From NCBI RefSeq assembly GCF_021369635.1, contig NZ_JAJNBZ010000011.1, forward strand, positions 98,011 through 162,010: a DNA stretch of 64,000 nt, given 5' to 3'. Of this stretch, positions 25,108 through 34,336 are shown in pieces. Both the position numbers and the translations under genes were made by a program. The notes under the pieces were generated by a model, which worked only from the letters and a program-made list of their open reading frames with translations, did not search any database and was not told the origin of the DNA. The first letter of the stretch is position 1, and every line of letters starts with the position of its first letter. The stretch comes from Paenibacillus profundus. Its GTDB lineage: Bacteria; Bacillota; Bacilli; Paenibacillales; Paenibacillaceae.

Positions 25108-25374
25108 GTTTGGTGGAATCCCGAGGGGGTGAGAACCAGATTCACCACACTCGAATCTCCGGTTCGAAAAACCAGTCAAATCAAGACTTTGCACGATTTT
25201 GACGGAAAGTTGGGCTTATAACTTATTTTATTTCACGAATCCATTCGTTAAAATGAAGGTGTCCGGACATTAATTCATGGCGCTGTGAAGATAAATATAA
25301 ATCATATTAAGCTGGTGATTTTTTAAATACTTTTTGTGAATGGTGTTTTATATGCAAACACCAGAAGGAGCACA

Positions 25375-26208
25375 ATGAAGAAAATTGGCATATGTGCAGC
25401 GATTACCGGTTCTATGACCAGAAAAGAAACAATGCCCGGTCTTCCTGTTACCGTTGATGAAATTATCAATTGCGCTTATGAATGTTCCTGTGCAGGGGCT
25501 GCGATCGTTCATATCCATGTTCGCGACAAGGATGAAAGACCATCGCTGGAAGCTTCATTATACAAGGAAGTGTTGACCGGAATTCGTGAAAAAAGCGACA
25601 TCTTGGTGTGCATTTCCACCTCAAATCACCTTGTTCGAGTATCGGATAAGGAACGGATCAGATTAATGGAATTACAACCGGATTTAGCCTCGCTAGAAGT
25701 GACTTCTCTCAAACGACCTGACGGTGGTATTAAAAACAACAAAAAATTTGTCATCGATATGCTTCAAGCAATGAAACAGTATGAAGTTAAGCCGGAATTT
25801 GAGATATTTAATCCTCCAATGTTTAAAGAATTCATGCGCTTGGTTGAGCTCGGTTATATTGAAGACAATGCTTATATCCAATTTATCATTGGTTCAATCG
25901 GCGGGATGAAGCCTACCTATAAAAATATTCAATGGATTCTCGACTCAGATAAAAAGGGTTTCACTTGGTCTGCAGCCGGAATTGCAGGAATGCAGTTACC
26001 GGTTAATTTCATTTCCATCTTAAATGGCTGTGATGTGATTCGGACAGGGATGGAGGACAATCGTTATTTATTGAAAGGTATTCCGGTAAAAAACAATGTG
26101 GAATTTGTAGATCGATCTGCAACGATGATTCGCATGTTAGGGTGTGAAGTGGCTGATTCCTTTGCAATGGCAAAAATATTGGGAGTAAAGGATCGAAAGT
26201 ATGATTAA
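25375..26208 (+). CDS. BKACE-family (beta-keto acid cleavage enzyme-like, DUF849) protein
   Basis: ATG 25375 follows GAAGGAG; an upstream in-frame start at 25336 lacks one. The 277-residue protein has the TIM-barrel signatures of the family: AAIVHIHVRD with the metal-binding His46 and His48, STSNHLVRVS, and NGCDVIRTGMEDN with the conserved Glu227. Family members condense a beta-keto acid with acetyl-CoA, or act on other keto acids. Here it leads a low-GC cassette with a sugar aminotransferase, a hexapeptide acyltransferase and a glycosyltransferase, so a role in making an unusual acyl or keto group for a sugar is possible but unproven. Its stop overlaps the next gene by 8 bases. Confidence 0.75.
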   Translation: MKKIGICAAITGSMTRKETMPGLPVTVDEIINCAYECSCAGAAIVHIHVRDKDERPSLEASLYKEVLTGIREKSDILVCISTSNHLVRVSDKERIRLMELQPDLASLEVTSLKRPDGGIKNNKKFVIDMLQAMKQYEVKPEFEIFNPPMFKEFMRLVELGYIEDNAYIQFIIGSIGGMKPTYKNIQWILDSDKKGFTWSAAGIAGMQLPVNFISILNGCDVIRTGMEDNRYLLKGIPVKNNVEFVDRSATMIRMLGCEVADSFAMAKILGVKDRKYD

Positions 26209-27304
26209 AATTGCGCAACCACAGATTGGTCAAGAGGAGATAAATGCAGTAAGTGCTGTATTGAAAAGTGGGCAATTGGCAAGCGGAGAGAATGTCTTGC
26301 AGTTTCAACGAGCATTTTCAGAGTATCTGCGCCATGGATTTTGCATTGCTGTCTCTTCTGGTACAACAGCTTTGGAAATAGCACTCCGAGCACTTGGAAT
26401 CAAAGAAGGAGATAAAATCATTACCACCGCGTACTCATTTATTGCGACAGCCAATGTGATTGTACATGTTGGAGGAATTCCACTTTTTGCGGATATTGAT
26501 GAAACCACCTTGAACATCTCTGCCGATAGTATCGAACAGATTCTTCAAGAGCATGTAGGCGTAAAAGCTATCGTAATTGTTCATTTGTTCGGTCAAAGTT
26601 GTGATATGGATAAAATCACGGAAATTGCAAATCGGCACCGATTGCTGCTCATAGAAGATTGTGCGCAGGCACATGGGGCAGAATGGAAAGGACGTAAATT
26701 GGGAACATTCGGGGATGCTGGCGCATTCAGTTTTTACCCGACAAAGAATATGACAACCGCAGAAGGCGGTATGGTTGTTATGAAGGATGAAAAGGCAGCC
26801 GGCTTCGCAAGGCAACTCATTCAGCATGGTATTAAAGGAAGGAATCAATTTGAATTCATTGGATACAATTATCGTCTGTCTGAGATTGCAGCGGCGATTG
26901 GTTTATGTCAACTAAAAAAGCTGGATCATTTCAATTCTGTTAGAAGAAAAAACGCAACGTATTATGATGAAAATATTGCGCATTGCAACATAATCAAGCC
27001 GCAAGAGGTTCGTGGGGTAAGGCATGTATATAATCAATACGCATTGCGTATTTTGAATGGGAAAAGGGATTCATTTATTGCATATATGGAAAAGGAAGGG
27101 ATAGGTACTTCCATTTATTATCCCTATTCGATTCCGGAGCAAGCCTGTTATAGATCGACTGATTTTTTAGAAAAAGAATATGATAAAAGACTAGAAGTTA
27201 CAAACAGAATGAAACATGAAGTGGTCTCAATTCCTGTTCATCCAGGAGTAATACAAGATGAAATAGAGCGAATTGTTACCGCGATCAATCATTTCGAAGT
27301 ATAA
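26201..27304 (+). CDS. DegT/DnrJ/EryC1/StrS-type sugar aminotransferase
   Basis: A 367-residue PLP enzyme. Visible features: VSSGTTALEIALRAL (phosphate-binding start), TTAYSFIATANVI, IEDCAQAHGA (Asp153 contacting the PLP nitrogen) and FSFYPTKNMTTAEGGM with the Schiff-base Lys182. These enzymes aminate keto-sugar nucleotides during synthesis of aminosugars. It overlaps the BKACE-like gene and precedes an LpxA-like acyltransferase, a usual order for making N-acylated aminosugars used in surface glycans. Confidence 0.88.
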   Translation: MIKIAQPQIGQEEINAVSAVLKSGQLASGENVLQFQRAFSEYLRHGFCIAVSSGTTALEIALRALGIKEGDKIITTAYSFIATANVIVHVGGIPLFADIDETTLNISADSIEQILQEHVGVKAIVIVHLFGQSCDMDKITEIANRHRLLLIEDCAQAHGAEWKGRKLGTFGDAGAFSFYPTKNMTTAEGGMVVMKDEKAAGFARQLIQHGIKGRNQFEFIGYNYRLSEIAAAIGLCQLKKLDHFNSVRRKNATYYDENIAHCNIIKPQEVRGVRHVYNQYALRILNGKRDSFIAYMEKEGIGTSIYYPYSIPEQACYRSTDFLEKEYDKRLEVTNRMKHEVVSIPVHPGVIQDEIERIVTAINHFEV

Positions 27305-27365
27305 GTAACCAACGTCAAATAATTGAACAGGCTGAAAAGCTCCTACGAATGGAGATGGCTAAAAA

Positions 27366-28151
27366 GTGATTCATGAAAGTGCGTACGTTGGCCAGAATTC
27401 AATTATAGGAAAAAAAGTCAGCATCGGTGAATTTTCCATCATCGGTGATCAAGTGAGTATTGGTGATGGAGTAACCATTTGCAGCCATACAAAGATTCAT
27501 GCAAACACTTCCATAGGCAGCGGTACATGCATTGGAAGTGTTTGTTCTATTGGTGCCTTGCCAAATCTTAAAGGTTTTGATAAATCAATCGCATCCGGAC
27601 TTATTATTGGTTCAAATAATATGATCAATGATCATACAGTCATTGCGAGGTCGAAAGATCCGGACAGCAATACAATCATTGGAAATAGCAATCATATTGG
27701 ACACGGCGCATATCTAGGCCATGACGTGATAATAGGAAATTCAACCACATTGTCTGCCCATGTGCGGATTTCCGGGTACACCAAGGTCGATGATTATGCC
27801 CATGTTGGTATGTCTGCGTTCACACATCAGTTTTCTAGCGTGGGCAAATATGTAATGATCGGTGCAATGGCTAAGGTGGTCAGGGATATCCCGCCTTATT
27901 TTCTGGTAGATGGCAATCCTGCGCTGATCAAAAAAATAAACAAAGTCGGCTTGGAAAGACAAGGCTTTACTGCTGAACAGATCCATCAATTGGAGCGCAT
28001 TCTAGATGCATTTGCTAAAAGCTCCTACCCTTCTTTAAATAATGAAGATCGAGCGAAGCTGATGAGGCAATTTCAAGCATGTGAGTTGTTCTTAAAGTTG
28101 ATGCAATTTATTGATAATTCAAAAAGAGGGTGCTTGAGAATTGATGTATAG
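27366..28151 (+). CDS. LpxA-like hexapeptide-repeat acyltransferase
   Basis: GTG start at 27366 gives MIHESAYVGQNSIIG, the usual LpxA beginning; GGAG lies 12 bases upstream. The protein has ~180 residues of hexapeptide repeats forming a left-handed beta-helix, with the catalytic-type His in NSNHIGHGAYLGHD, then a C-terminal helical segment (LERQGFTAEQIHQLERILDA) like that of LpxA. LpxA proper starts lipid A synthesis, which Firmicutes lack. Here the neighbouring aminotransferase suggests that it acylates an amino group or hydroxyl of a sugar nucleotide. The acyl donor is unknown. Confidence 0.75.
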   Translation: MIHESAYVGQNSIIGKKVSIGEFSIIGDQVSIGDGVTICSHTKIHANTSIGSGTCIGSVCSIGALPNLKGFDKSIASGLIIGSNNMINDHTVIARSKDPDSNTIIGNSNHIGHGAYLGHDVIIGNSTTLSAHVRISGYTKVDDYAHVGMSAFTHQFSSVGKYVMIGAMAKVVRDIPPYFLVDGNPALIKKINKVGLERQGFTAEQIHQLERILDAFAKSSYPSLNNEDRAKLMRQFQACELFLKLMQFIDNSKRGCLRIDV

Positions 28152-29385
28152 TGAGGCCGTTGAAAAGATTTTTCAACATTTGACCTATAAGGACTGCGTG
28201 ATTTCATTTTGTCATGACGACTACCGAAAGATTACCGGCGGTGCACAAAAATACGAAGTAGAACATCAAAAAATGATGAATGATTGCAACATTTCTAATG
28301 TTGCATTATTCACTGTCAGTAATCAAGATGTGCATACCATCGGATCTAATAATTTGCTTGTAGAAGTTGTGATTGATGGTGAAACAACGTGCTTTTTGGC
28401 GGCATGGCAAGTGGGACATTGTTTTGGAAATCTTATTGCAGCAAACAAAATCAATCTCTTACGCATTTTTCTCAATAGTTTATTCGGTATGAATATAGCA
28501 ATGATTGATGAGATCGTCAGCAGAATAAAAGAAAAAAAGGATATAGAGCTCCTTCATATCTTGCATGATTATTACTCCATTTGTAGAAATATTTATTTGT
28601 TTTATAATGATGAGGAATTTTGCGGTCCAGCACCCGTCGGTTCACCTCGTTGTGCAACCTGTCGTCATGGGGAGGGCCGCGAAGCGCAATATGACAGTAT
28701 AAATGAGCTGTTTATCAAACATAAAGTAGTCATCGTGGCACCTTCGGAAAATGGGAAACGGATATTTTTACGTATATTTCAGCATTTAGAGCAAAATGTT
28801 CGCGTTGTTTCCCATCAAAATATCATACCGTCGAGAAATATATCTACTTCCTATTCATTTGAAGATCGCAGAATAAGAGTCGCATATCCTGGCCATCCCC
28901 TCAGCAATAAGGGCTGGGATGCTTGGGTAAAGTTGAATGGAATTTCCAATAAATCGGATTATGAATTTTATCATTTTTTTTACGCTAATATAACGTTGCC
29001 TGAGACGATTTTTGTGGACACCAGTTTTCACAATGGTTCTACGCAGGATACAACGTCAAGGCTGATAGAACATGAGATTGACGTTGTACTTCTATGGTCA
29101 AACTGGTTTGGCACATATAATTACACCTATTACGAAAGTCTTGCGGCGAACTGTTTTGTTATCACATACAAAGACAGCGGAAATATTGCAGATCAGACAA
29201 AGCACTTTAAAAATGGACTCGTTTTGGATTCTGAACAAGAACTGGTTGCATTGTTTAACAATACGAAAAAACTAAAAGAGTGCATTGCTAGGCACAAAAA
29301 TTCTGATGTGATTTACCGAGTGGTTGTAAATAACCAGCTGGCAGACGAACTTATGGACCTGAGACTTTTTTTAGGCTCAACCTAA
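28144..29385 (+). CDS. glycosyltransferase-like protein (GT-B, surface-glycan type)
   Basis: ATG 28144 overlaps the previous stop by 8 bases. The 413-residue protein contains HILHDYYSICRNIYLF followed by FCGPAPVGSPRCATCRHG. That HDYxxIC motif with a trailing Cys-x2-Cys cluster is seen in O-antigen and capsule glycosyltransferases. The C-terminal half has a GT-B-like end (LLWSNWFGTYNYTYYESLAA, then GNIADQTKHFKNGLVLDS). The N-terminal part is unassigned. It probably transfers the sugar made by the preceding three genes. GC is well below the siderophore and Wadjet regions. Confidence 0.65.
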   Translation: MYSEAVEKIFQHLTYKDCVISFCHDDYRKITGGAQKYEVEHQKMMNDCNISNVALFTVSNQDVHTIGSNNLLVEVVIDGETTCFLAAWQVGHCFGNLIAANKINLLRIFLNSLFGMNIAMIDEIVSRIKEKKDIELLHILHDYYSICRNIYLFYNDEEFCGPAPVGSPRCATCRHGEGREAQYDSINELFIKHKVVIVAPSENGKRIFLRIFQHLEQNVRVVSHQNIIPSRNISTSYSFEDRRIRVAYPGHPLSNKGWDAWVKLNGISNKSDYEFYHFFYANITLPETIFVDTSFHNGSTQDTTSRLIEHEIDVVLLWSNWFGTYNYTYYESLAANCFVITYKDSGNIADQTKHFKNGLVLDSEQELVALFNNTKKLKECIARHKNSDVIYRVVVNNQLADELMDLRLFLGST

Positions 29386-29396
29386 AAAACAACGGT

Positions 29397-29504
29397 TCAT
29401 GTATCGAAATTCAAGGGTTTCCAGAGGTCTTTAAAAGACAGCAAGGCGCCTGCTATCCATCTTCCTGAGCGTATATTTTCCCTGAAAGTCTCATCTTTCT
29501 CCAT
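29397..29504 (-). CDS. small hypothetical protein, 35 residues
   Basis: ATG at 29504 follows a strong AGGAGGGG on the minus strand. The peptide (MEKDETFRENIRSGRWIAGA, then LLSFKDLWKPLNFDT) has an amphipathic middle and no known motif. It lies downstream of the truncated CPBP gene on the same strand, so it may have been part of that operon. The call rests on the ribosome-binding site only. Confidence 0.35.
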   Translation of the reverse strand: MEKDETFRENIRSGRWIAGALLSFKDLWKPLNFDT

Positions 29505-29629
29505 ATGACTCCCCTCCTGCTCCCTACTATAAACCCTCTACTATACGTCAGAGTCAAGCGGAGAAGTCATGTAAATGACTAAAGGACAACCTCGTCTATT
29601 CAACTCATTCACAAAAAGAAGCATACCTA

Positions 29630-30037
29630 TTATCCGGCAGCCGTTAGCAGCACGAAAATGGTGTTCGTTAGCCCGTGCACGATTATGCCGGGAATGACTG
29701 ATTTCGTGCTCTCGTAAGTCCAAGCAAAAATCAGGCCTGCGACAAAACTGATTGCGAGTGTGTTGTAGGTCGGAATATGAGCCGCCATGAAGATGGCCGA
29801 ACTTATGAATGAAGCCCATCCCCTGCCGAAGCGCGTGCGCAACCAGCGGTACAGAAAGCCACGGTAGAAAATTTCCTCATAGACGGGCGATACGATGCCT
29901 GCCGACACAACGGCAATCAGGACAGTGAACAAGGATATCTGGCTCTGAATACTCTCTGTTTTGCTATTTTCATAGCTGCCTCCAAAAAGGGACATCAGGT
30001 ACAATATCAGCACGCTCGCCGCGAGCAGAACAAAAGA
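29630..30037 (-). pseudogene. CPBP-family intramembrane protease, 5'-truncated
   Basis: The C-terminal ~130 residues of a CPBP (Abi/CAAX-protease-like) membrane protein: VYEEIFYRGFLYRWL (catalytic Glu-Glu and Arg), IFMAAHIPTYN (His) and IVHGLTN. All three conserved motifs are present, but the frame meets a TGA near 30026 with no usable start, so the N-terminal membrane helices are missing. The break lies within ~25 bases of the MerR gene on the opposite strand, which is damaged there too. Confidence 0.7.
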
Positions 30038-30041
30038 TCAA

Positions 30042-30781
30042 ATGGCGATGGAAATCAGGTATTTACGGGGAAAGGAACGGAAGTCGCAGCCAAACTCGGC
30101 CTGTCCGTCCGCACCATCCGATATTACGATCAGATTAAGCTGGTCAGTCCGGGAAACAAGGAGGCCGGAGGCAGACGCCTATACTCAGAAGAGGATTTGC
30201 TTAGACTGGAGAAAATCATGCTGCTGAAGTCGTTATCACTGCCTCTTAGCGACATTCAGAGCCTGCTGGACGAGCTGTCGATCCGGCAAATTCTTGAAGC
30301 GCATCAAAAACTTTTGGAGAATCAGTTAGCCCAGCTTCAAGAGAGCCTGAATAATACGACATCGCTGCTTCATTTCCATGAGATTGAAGGAGAGTTCCGC
30401 TGGGATACGCTGCTCCCGCTCGTGCAAAGTTCCCAGCCGGGTTCGAAGCCATGGCAGGCTTATTTTAATGATGAGGAGCTGCAGGTGCTTAAAGCCCGCC
30501 TCCCCAAGCTGGAAAATAACGACGAGATAACTCGGCAGTGGATTGAGCTCATCGTCCGTATTGAACGATGCATTCAAGAGGACGTCAAGCCGCAATCGGC
30601 AGAGGGCGCAGCGATTGCAGCGGAGATCGATCGGCTCTCGGATCTGACCTTTGCGGGAGACACTGCGCTGATGAATAAATTTTGGGAGCTGCGGAAGGAC
30701 CCCGCCTCGACGGATCAGGGCTTGGTTCCTATTCGTCAAGAGGTCATTCAATTTATCGAGGATTGTCTGACTCATTCATGA
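30042..30781 (+). pseudogene. MerR-family regulator with frameshift near its 5' end
   Basis: The main frame encodes TGKGTEVAAKLGLSVRTIRY, then YDQIKLVSPGNKEAGGRRLY (the MerR DNA-binding domain), a dimerisation helix and a ~110-residue C-terminal domain. This frame has no start. ATGs at 30042 and 30048 are one base out of frame; adding a single T to the run at 30062-30064 would give MEIRYFTGKGTEV, the normal MerR beginning. So there is a one-base deletion, real or a sequencing error. No ribosome-binding site is present upstream, where the CPBP gene is also cut. Confidence 0.65.
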
Positions 30782-30854
30782 ATTCCATCAGCAAATATCC
30801 GGCTCGTTGTGAATGAACCGATGCATGATAGCAATGCTGCCTAATTATAAAAAA

Positions 30855-30887
30855 ACGCATGCAGCGCCCCAAGGCGAATGCATGCGT
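30855..30887 (-). terminator. rho-independent terminator of the PepSY-like gene
   Basis: ACGCATGCA (30855-30863) pairs with TGCATGCGT (30879-30887), with an inner CGCC/GGCG stem. On the minus strand it is followed by seven T residues. Confidence 0.8.
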
Positions 30888-30901
30888 GAAAACATTCCTA
30901 T

Positions 30902-31642
30902 TTACTCTTTAATATCAAATTGATAGAACTCTCCCTTTTCATTAATAAAACCTCTAACGCTTGGCTCGCCGCTCTTTGTAAACGTAAAAAGGTTAGCCGT
31001 TTCGCCGTTTCCCCGCGTTACGCTGTAACCCGTCAAATCAATGCCAAACACTTTCTTCACTTGTGGCTTGGCAGAGGCCAGCACTTTATCGTTTTTGAAT
31101 TTTCTGTATTTGTTATCGTTAATTCCTAATAAAGATCCAACTGAAGCCGAGGATACAAAGTAACTTGTAATTGCGCCCGTTTCTCCATCAATCCCTATCT
31201 GAATGTTTTTATCATCCTTGCTTAAAGCTCTAAAACCCCAAGAAGATTTATTCTTGGCAAAGGTCAAATTACCTTCCGTTATTTTGAAGGATTTACTTGC
31301 ATTCAACAACTGTAACAGCTTCTCAGCACCTTTTTTTACGGTTGGAGGCACTTTATCATACGAATAACTCAGCCGAATGACGTCTACCTTGTCATCCATC
31401 AGGATGACCGACACACTTTTATTTCTTAATGCTGTGAGTGTCTCCCCATCTTCATAATAGGAGCGTTGCGCTTCATCAAAAGAAGCCGTTTGTGATGGAT
31501 CCAGCTCCTGAACGGCCTTTAAAGCTGCCTTCCTCAAAGTTTCATCCACTTCATCAGTTTTCAAAAAAAGCGTAACTCTGTCGATCTCGCCAGTCTTTTT
31601 ATTTATCGTAGCCTGGTTATTATTCTCGCCCGACAAAAACAA
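30902..31642 (-). CDS. PepSY/YcdB-like domain protein, N-terminal part missing
   Basis: About 246 residues with two related halves (DRVTLFLKTDEVDETLRKAA; then ASAKPQVKKVFGIDLTGYSV) and strand-rich segments with GIDGETGAITSYFVSS, the look of PepSY/YcdB-type repeats in secreted or membrane proteins. No signal peptide or ATG is present: upstream the frame runs to a TGA at ~31667 with only TTG codons, so the 5' end appears lost. A good terminator follows the gene, so the 3' end is intact. Probably a truncated gene. Confidence 0.5.
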   Translation of the reverse strand: MFLSGENNNQATINKKTGEIDRVTLFLKTDEVDETLRKAALKAVQELDPSQTASFDEAQRSYYEDGETLTALRNKSVSVILMDDKVDVIRLSYSYDKVPPTVKKGAEKLLQLLNASKSFKITEGNLTFAKNKSSWGFRALSKDDKNIQIGIDGETGAITSYFVSSASVGSLLGINDNKYRKFKNDKVLASAKPQVKKVFGIDLTGYSVTRGNGETANLFTFTKSGEPSVRGFINEKGEFYQFDIKE

Positions 31643-31837
31643 GAGATCGTCTGGGCCTTCATTTAAGATGTTTCAGCTTGCGGTTTAGTTTTGGCGGCAG
31701 GAAAAAAAATCCTGTGACAAGCAGGTTCGGGGCAGGATGATTCCAAGACCGCATGTGGTTTGACCGCCAGCATGCCAAGCTCGCATAACACGCGCACTGG
31801 GAAAGGCATTTCCAGCCAAACACGATACGCTGCCAAT

Positions 31838-32190
31838 CGCTTTTCTCCACTCTCCCACTCGTTCAGAATGGGTATCCCGCCGATAGGTGAGGTTACCTTT
31901 GAGTCACATGTGCCCGTTGCTTCCCAGATGATGCAGCAACATCACCGTAAGATAACATCGTCTAGCGACTGAGATATGCGGAAATCGGTAGATGCTGAGC
32001 GAAGGGGAGAGTGGGCAAAAGCGCGGAATAGATAAGGAGGACATCTCGACAGTGGTAAAATGTTCGATAACCTCTCCCGTATCAACGATTAACAGGCACA
32101 AAATCTGGGAGCTGCGGGGGCTATGCTTGCCGTACAACGTTTTTCTCACCGTACTGAACCTACTGAACCATTGGGAGAGTGGAGCTAAGG
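31838..32190. repeat. dispersed intergenic motif, cluster C (three copies)
   Basis: Copies at 31838-31866 (minus), 31995-32023 (plus) and 32163-32190 (plus) match the motif family of clusters A and B, again in the order minus, plus, plus. The whole stretch 31643-32550 has no gene that I can support; several short open frames at 32213-32574 overlap each other and lack ribosome-binding sites. Confidence 0.65.
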
Positions 32191-32550
32191 ATGAAAGAGA
32201 ACTTCCTGTTGGATGAATGCAGACAAACAGCATGATGTTGCTTTTCATTCCAATCACCATTCGATCCATTGGAAAATATACAGTCTACTGGCGTGTTTGG
32301 AGCGAAAGCTCGCCTTTCTATTGGAAATCGTCCAGCCAAAACCGGGATTTCCTCTGTACACAACCGTTCAAGCCGGATCCCACTGGATCTTTTCCAGTGG
32401 TTCTACATCTTGTCGCACTCAGATTGCCAAAACGTTGGACAGAATCCAATCTCCGCCCAGAGAAGACAAGGCAACATGACTAACAAAGCTAACACCCCTT
32501 CCCTCATGTTGCAGTCCAGCAGACGAAAGACACCAAAAAGGCATAAAAGC

Positions 32551-32584
32551 AAGACCTCAGTTCAGGGGAGCTGAACCAAGGTCT
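32551..32584 (-). terminator. hairpin downstream of the siderophore locus
   Basis: AAGACCTCAGTTCAG and CTGAACCAAGGTCT pair except for a two-base internal mismatch, with a T-rich stretch after it on the minus strand. The same arms recur at 49812-49846. It is the likely terminator of the MFS gene ending at 32661. Confidence 0.6.
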
Positions 32585-32660
32585 GGAAAGTAGAAAAGTA
32601 GATTCGAGCATGCTAACATGTTCGACTAGTCGAGATGTCAGCCAGCAGCAGGAGGATTAT

Positions 32661-34112
32661 TTATCCTTCAGCTTGAACAGGCCTTTCCTCCGCCGTCTTG
32701 ACCGGGGCCCGCTTGCGGATGGTGGCAGCGGCATCGCTATCGCGGATACGAAGCGCAACGCATAGACCTATAAGCAGGAAGCTTGCGGCGCCGATCAGAG
32801 CCGCGCGGTAAGCCAACAGATTGGGCTCCATGCCTCCTGTGGCATTCACCGTACTTGTACCTACTGCGGCTAGAATGCCGGACAGAATCGCCAAGCCTAT
32901 TGCCGGCCCAAGCCTGTTCTGCACAGTGAACCAAGTGGAGGCGCGCCCCATCGAAGATGGGGGAATGTTGGCGAAGGCCGCGATCTGCACGGCGCCGACC
33001 GTATGCCCCAAGAAGATGCCGACACCGAACAGCAAGCTCCGAATAAGCCACGGGTTAGTGTCGGAGCCGATCATGCTCAGCAGCACAAATATAGCAGCCG
33101 TGCACAATAGCCCTATGATGATGACACGTTTCGGTCCAAGCCTCGGATAAGTCCAAGGCACAAGCTGGGAAGCAAGCATAAGGCCCAGCGCCTCCGGGAA
33201 GGTGGTCAGGCCAGTGTCAAGCGCCGAGGCGTGCAAAGCATTCTGGTACATCAGCGGGAACACGTAGAGCATGCCCAGCAAGCCCGCTGCAGCGAACATG
33301 GCGACGAGACCTGTCGTGCGGAACAGGCGGTCGCCTAACAGCCGCAGATCAAGCAGCGGCTGCTTCACGCGCAGCTCGACGGCGACAAGGGCGGATATGA
33401 GAATAAGGCCCATCACCCCTGTTGATAAGATCGCAGGGGAATTCCACCCTTGCATTGGACCTTGGCTCAGCGCATACATCATCATAGCCAAGCCAGGCGC
33501 CGATAGGAGGAGGCCTGGAAGATCCAAGCGTCCCGCCTCTGGCTCCTTATGCTCTTTCAAATACAGGATGCCGAACAGCAAAGCAGGAATCCCGATCGGC
33601 AGATTGACATAAAATATCCAGCGCCAAGAGAAGTGTTCGACTAGAAGCCCGCTCACAATCGGCCCAACTGCAGGGGCAACCGCAATTGGGAGAATGAGGG
33701 CCCTGGATACCTTGGCCCGCTCCTGCGGAGGAAAGGTTCGGAACAGCATCGCTATTCCTACGGGAGTAAGCAAGCCGCCGCCGATGCCTTGCACAACCCG
33801 AAATACGGTCAGGGCTGTCAAATTATTGGCTAAGCCGCACAATGCCGAGGCTCCTGTGAACAGGGCAAGCGCAAGCAAAAAAGTGCGCTTCGTCCCCCAT
33901 TTGTCGCCAAGCCAGCCCGCCACCGGCAGAACGATGGCGAGGCTTACTAAGTAGCCGACATTGAGCGCTCCCGATGCGGCAGGCGGAACTTGAAGCTCCT
34001 GGCTGATCGTCTGCAGCGCAACGTTCAGGACGGTGGCGTCCATGGCAACCACGAACATGGCTGCCACGTATACGATGCACACTACCTTTTTCGGATTCAA
34101 CCAAGCCTTCAT
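32661..34112 (-). CDS. DHA2-type MFS transporter, candidate bacillibactin exporter
   Basis: ATG 34112 shares one base with the MbtH stop (TAATG), so the open frame upstream of it is not used. The 483-residue protein has about 14 membrane segments, the DHA2 motif VAMDATVLNVALQTI, loop motif GWLGDKWGTKRTF and antiporter motif AVAPAVGPIVSGLLV. Being the last gene of the dhb operon, directly after mbtH, it probably exports the siderophore. A role in drug efflux alone cannot be excluded. Confidence 0.8.
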   Translation of the reverse strand: MKAWLNPKKVVCIVYVAAMFVVAMDATVLNVALQTISQELQVPPAASGALNVGYLVSLAIVLPVAGWLGDKWGTKRTFLLALALFTGASALCGLANNLTALTVFRVVQGIGGGLLTPVGIAMLFRTFPPQERAKVSRALILPIAVAPAVGPIVSGLLVEHFSWRWIFYVNLPIGIPALLFGILYLKEHKEPEAGRLDLPGLLLSAPGLAMMMYALSQGPMQGWNSPAILSTGVMGLILISALVAVELRVKQPLLDLRLLGDRLFRTTGLVAMFAAAGLLGMLYVFPLMYQNALHASALDTGLTTFPEALGLMLASQLVPWTYPRLGPKRVIIIGLLCTAAIFVLLSMIGSDTNPWLIRSLLFGVGIFLGHTVGAVQIAAFANIPPSSMGRASTWFTVQNRLGPAIGLAILSGILAAVGTSTVNATGGMEPNLLAYRAALIGAASFLLIGLCVALRIRDSDAAATIRKRAPVKTAEERPVQAEG

Positions 34113-34336
34113 TACCTCTCTCCTTGAACAAGATCCGAAGAGCCGTATAGGCTGCGGGGCCGCAGATCCGTCCATTGCGAGTTGATGTAGTCCAAGCACA
34201 CCTGGCGCATCTCCGGCCCCAGAACAGGGCTCCAGCCCTCTGGCACCATGGCGAAGGCAGGCCAAAGCGAATATTGTCCCTCGTCATTCATCAGCACCAG
34301 ATAAGAGCCGTTCGCTTGCTCAAATGGATTAGTCAT
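34112..34336 (-). CDS. MbtH-like protein
   Basis: A 74-residue protein with the family core: [18 protein letters not shown], then VPEGWSPV and the tail [14 protein letters not shown]. MbtH proteins bind NRPS adenylation domains and are often needed for their activity; here the partner is DhbF. Its start overlaps the dhbF stop by 8 bases. Confidence 0.93.
   Translation of the reverse strand: MTNPFEQANGSYLVLMNDEGQYSLWPAFAMVPEGWSPVLGPEMRQVCLDYINSQWTDLRPRSLYGSSDLVQGER

Noticed and set aside
32213..32574. Three overlapping plus-strand frames in the gap before the siderophore exporter
   Set aside because: No ribosome-binding sites, no motifs, and they overlap one another in different frames; the openness seems fortuitous.
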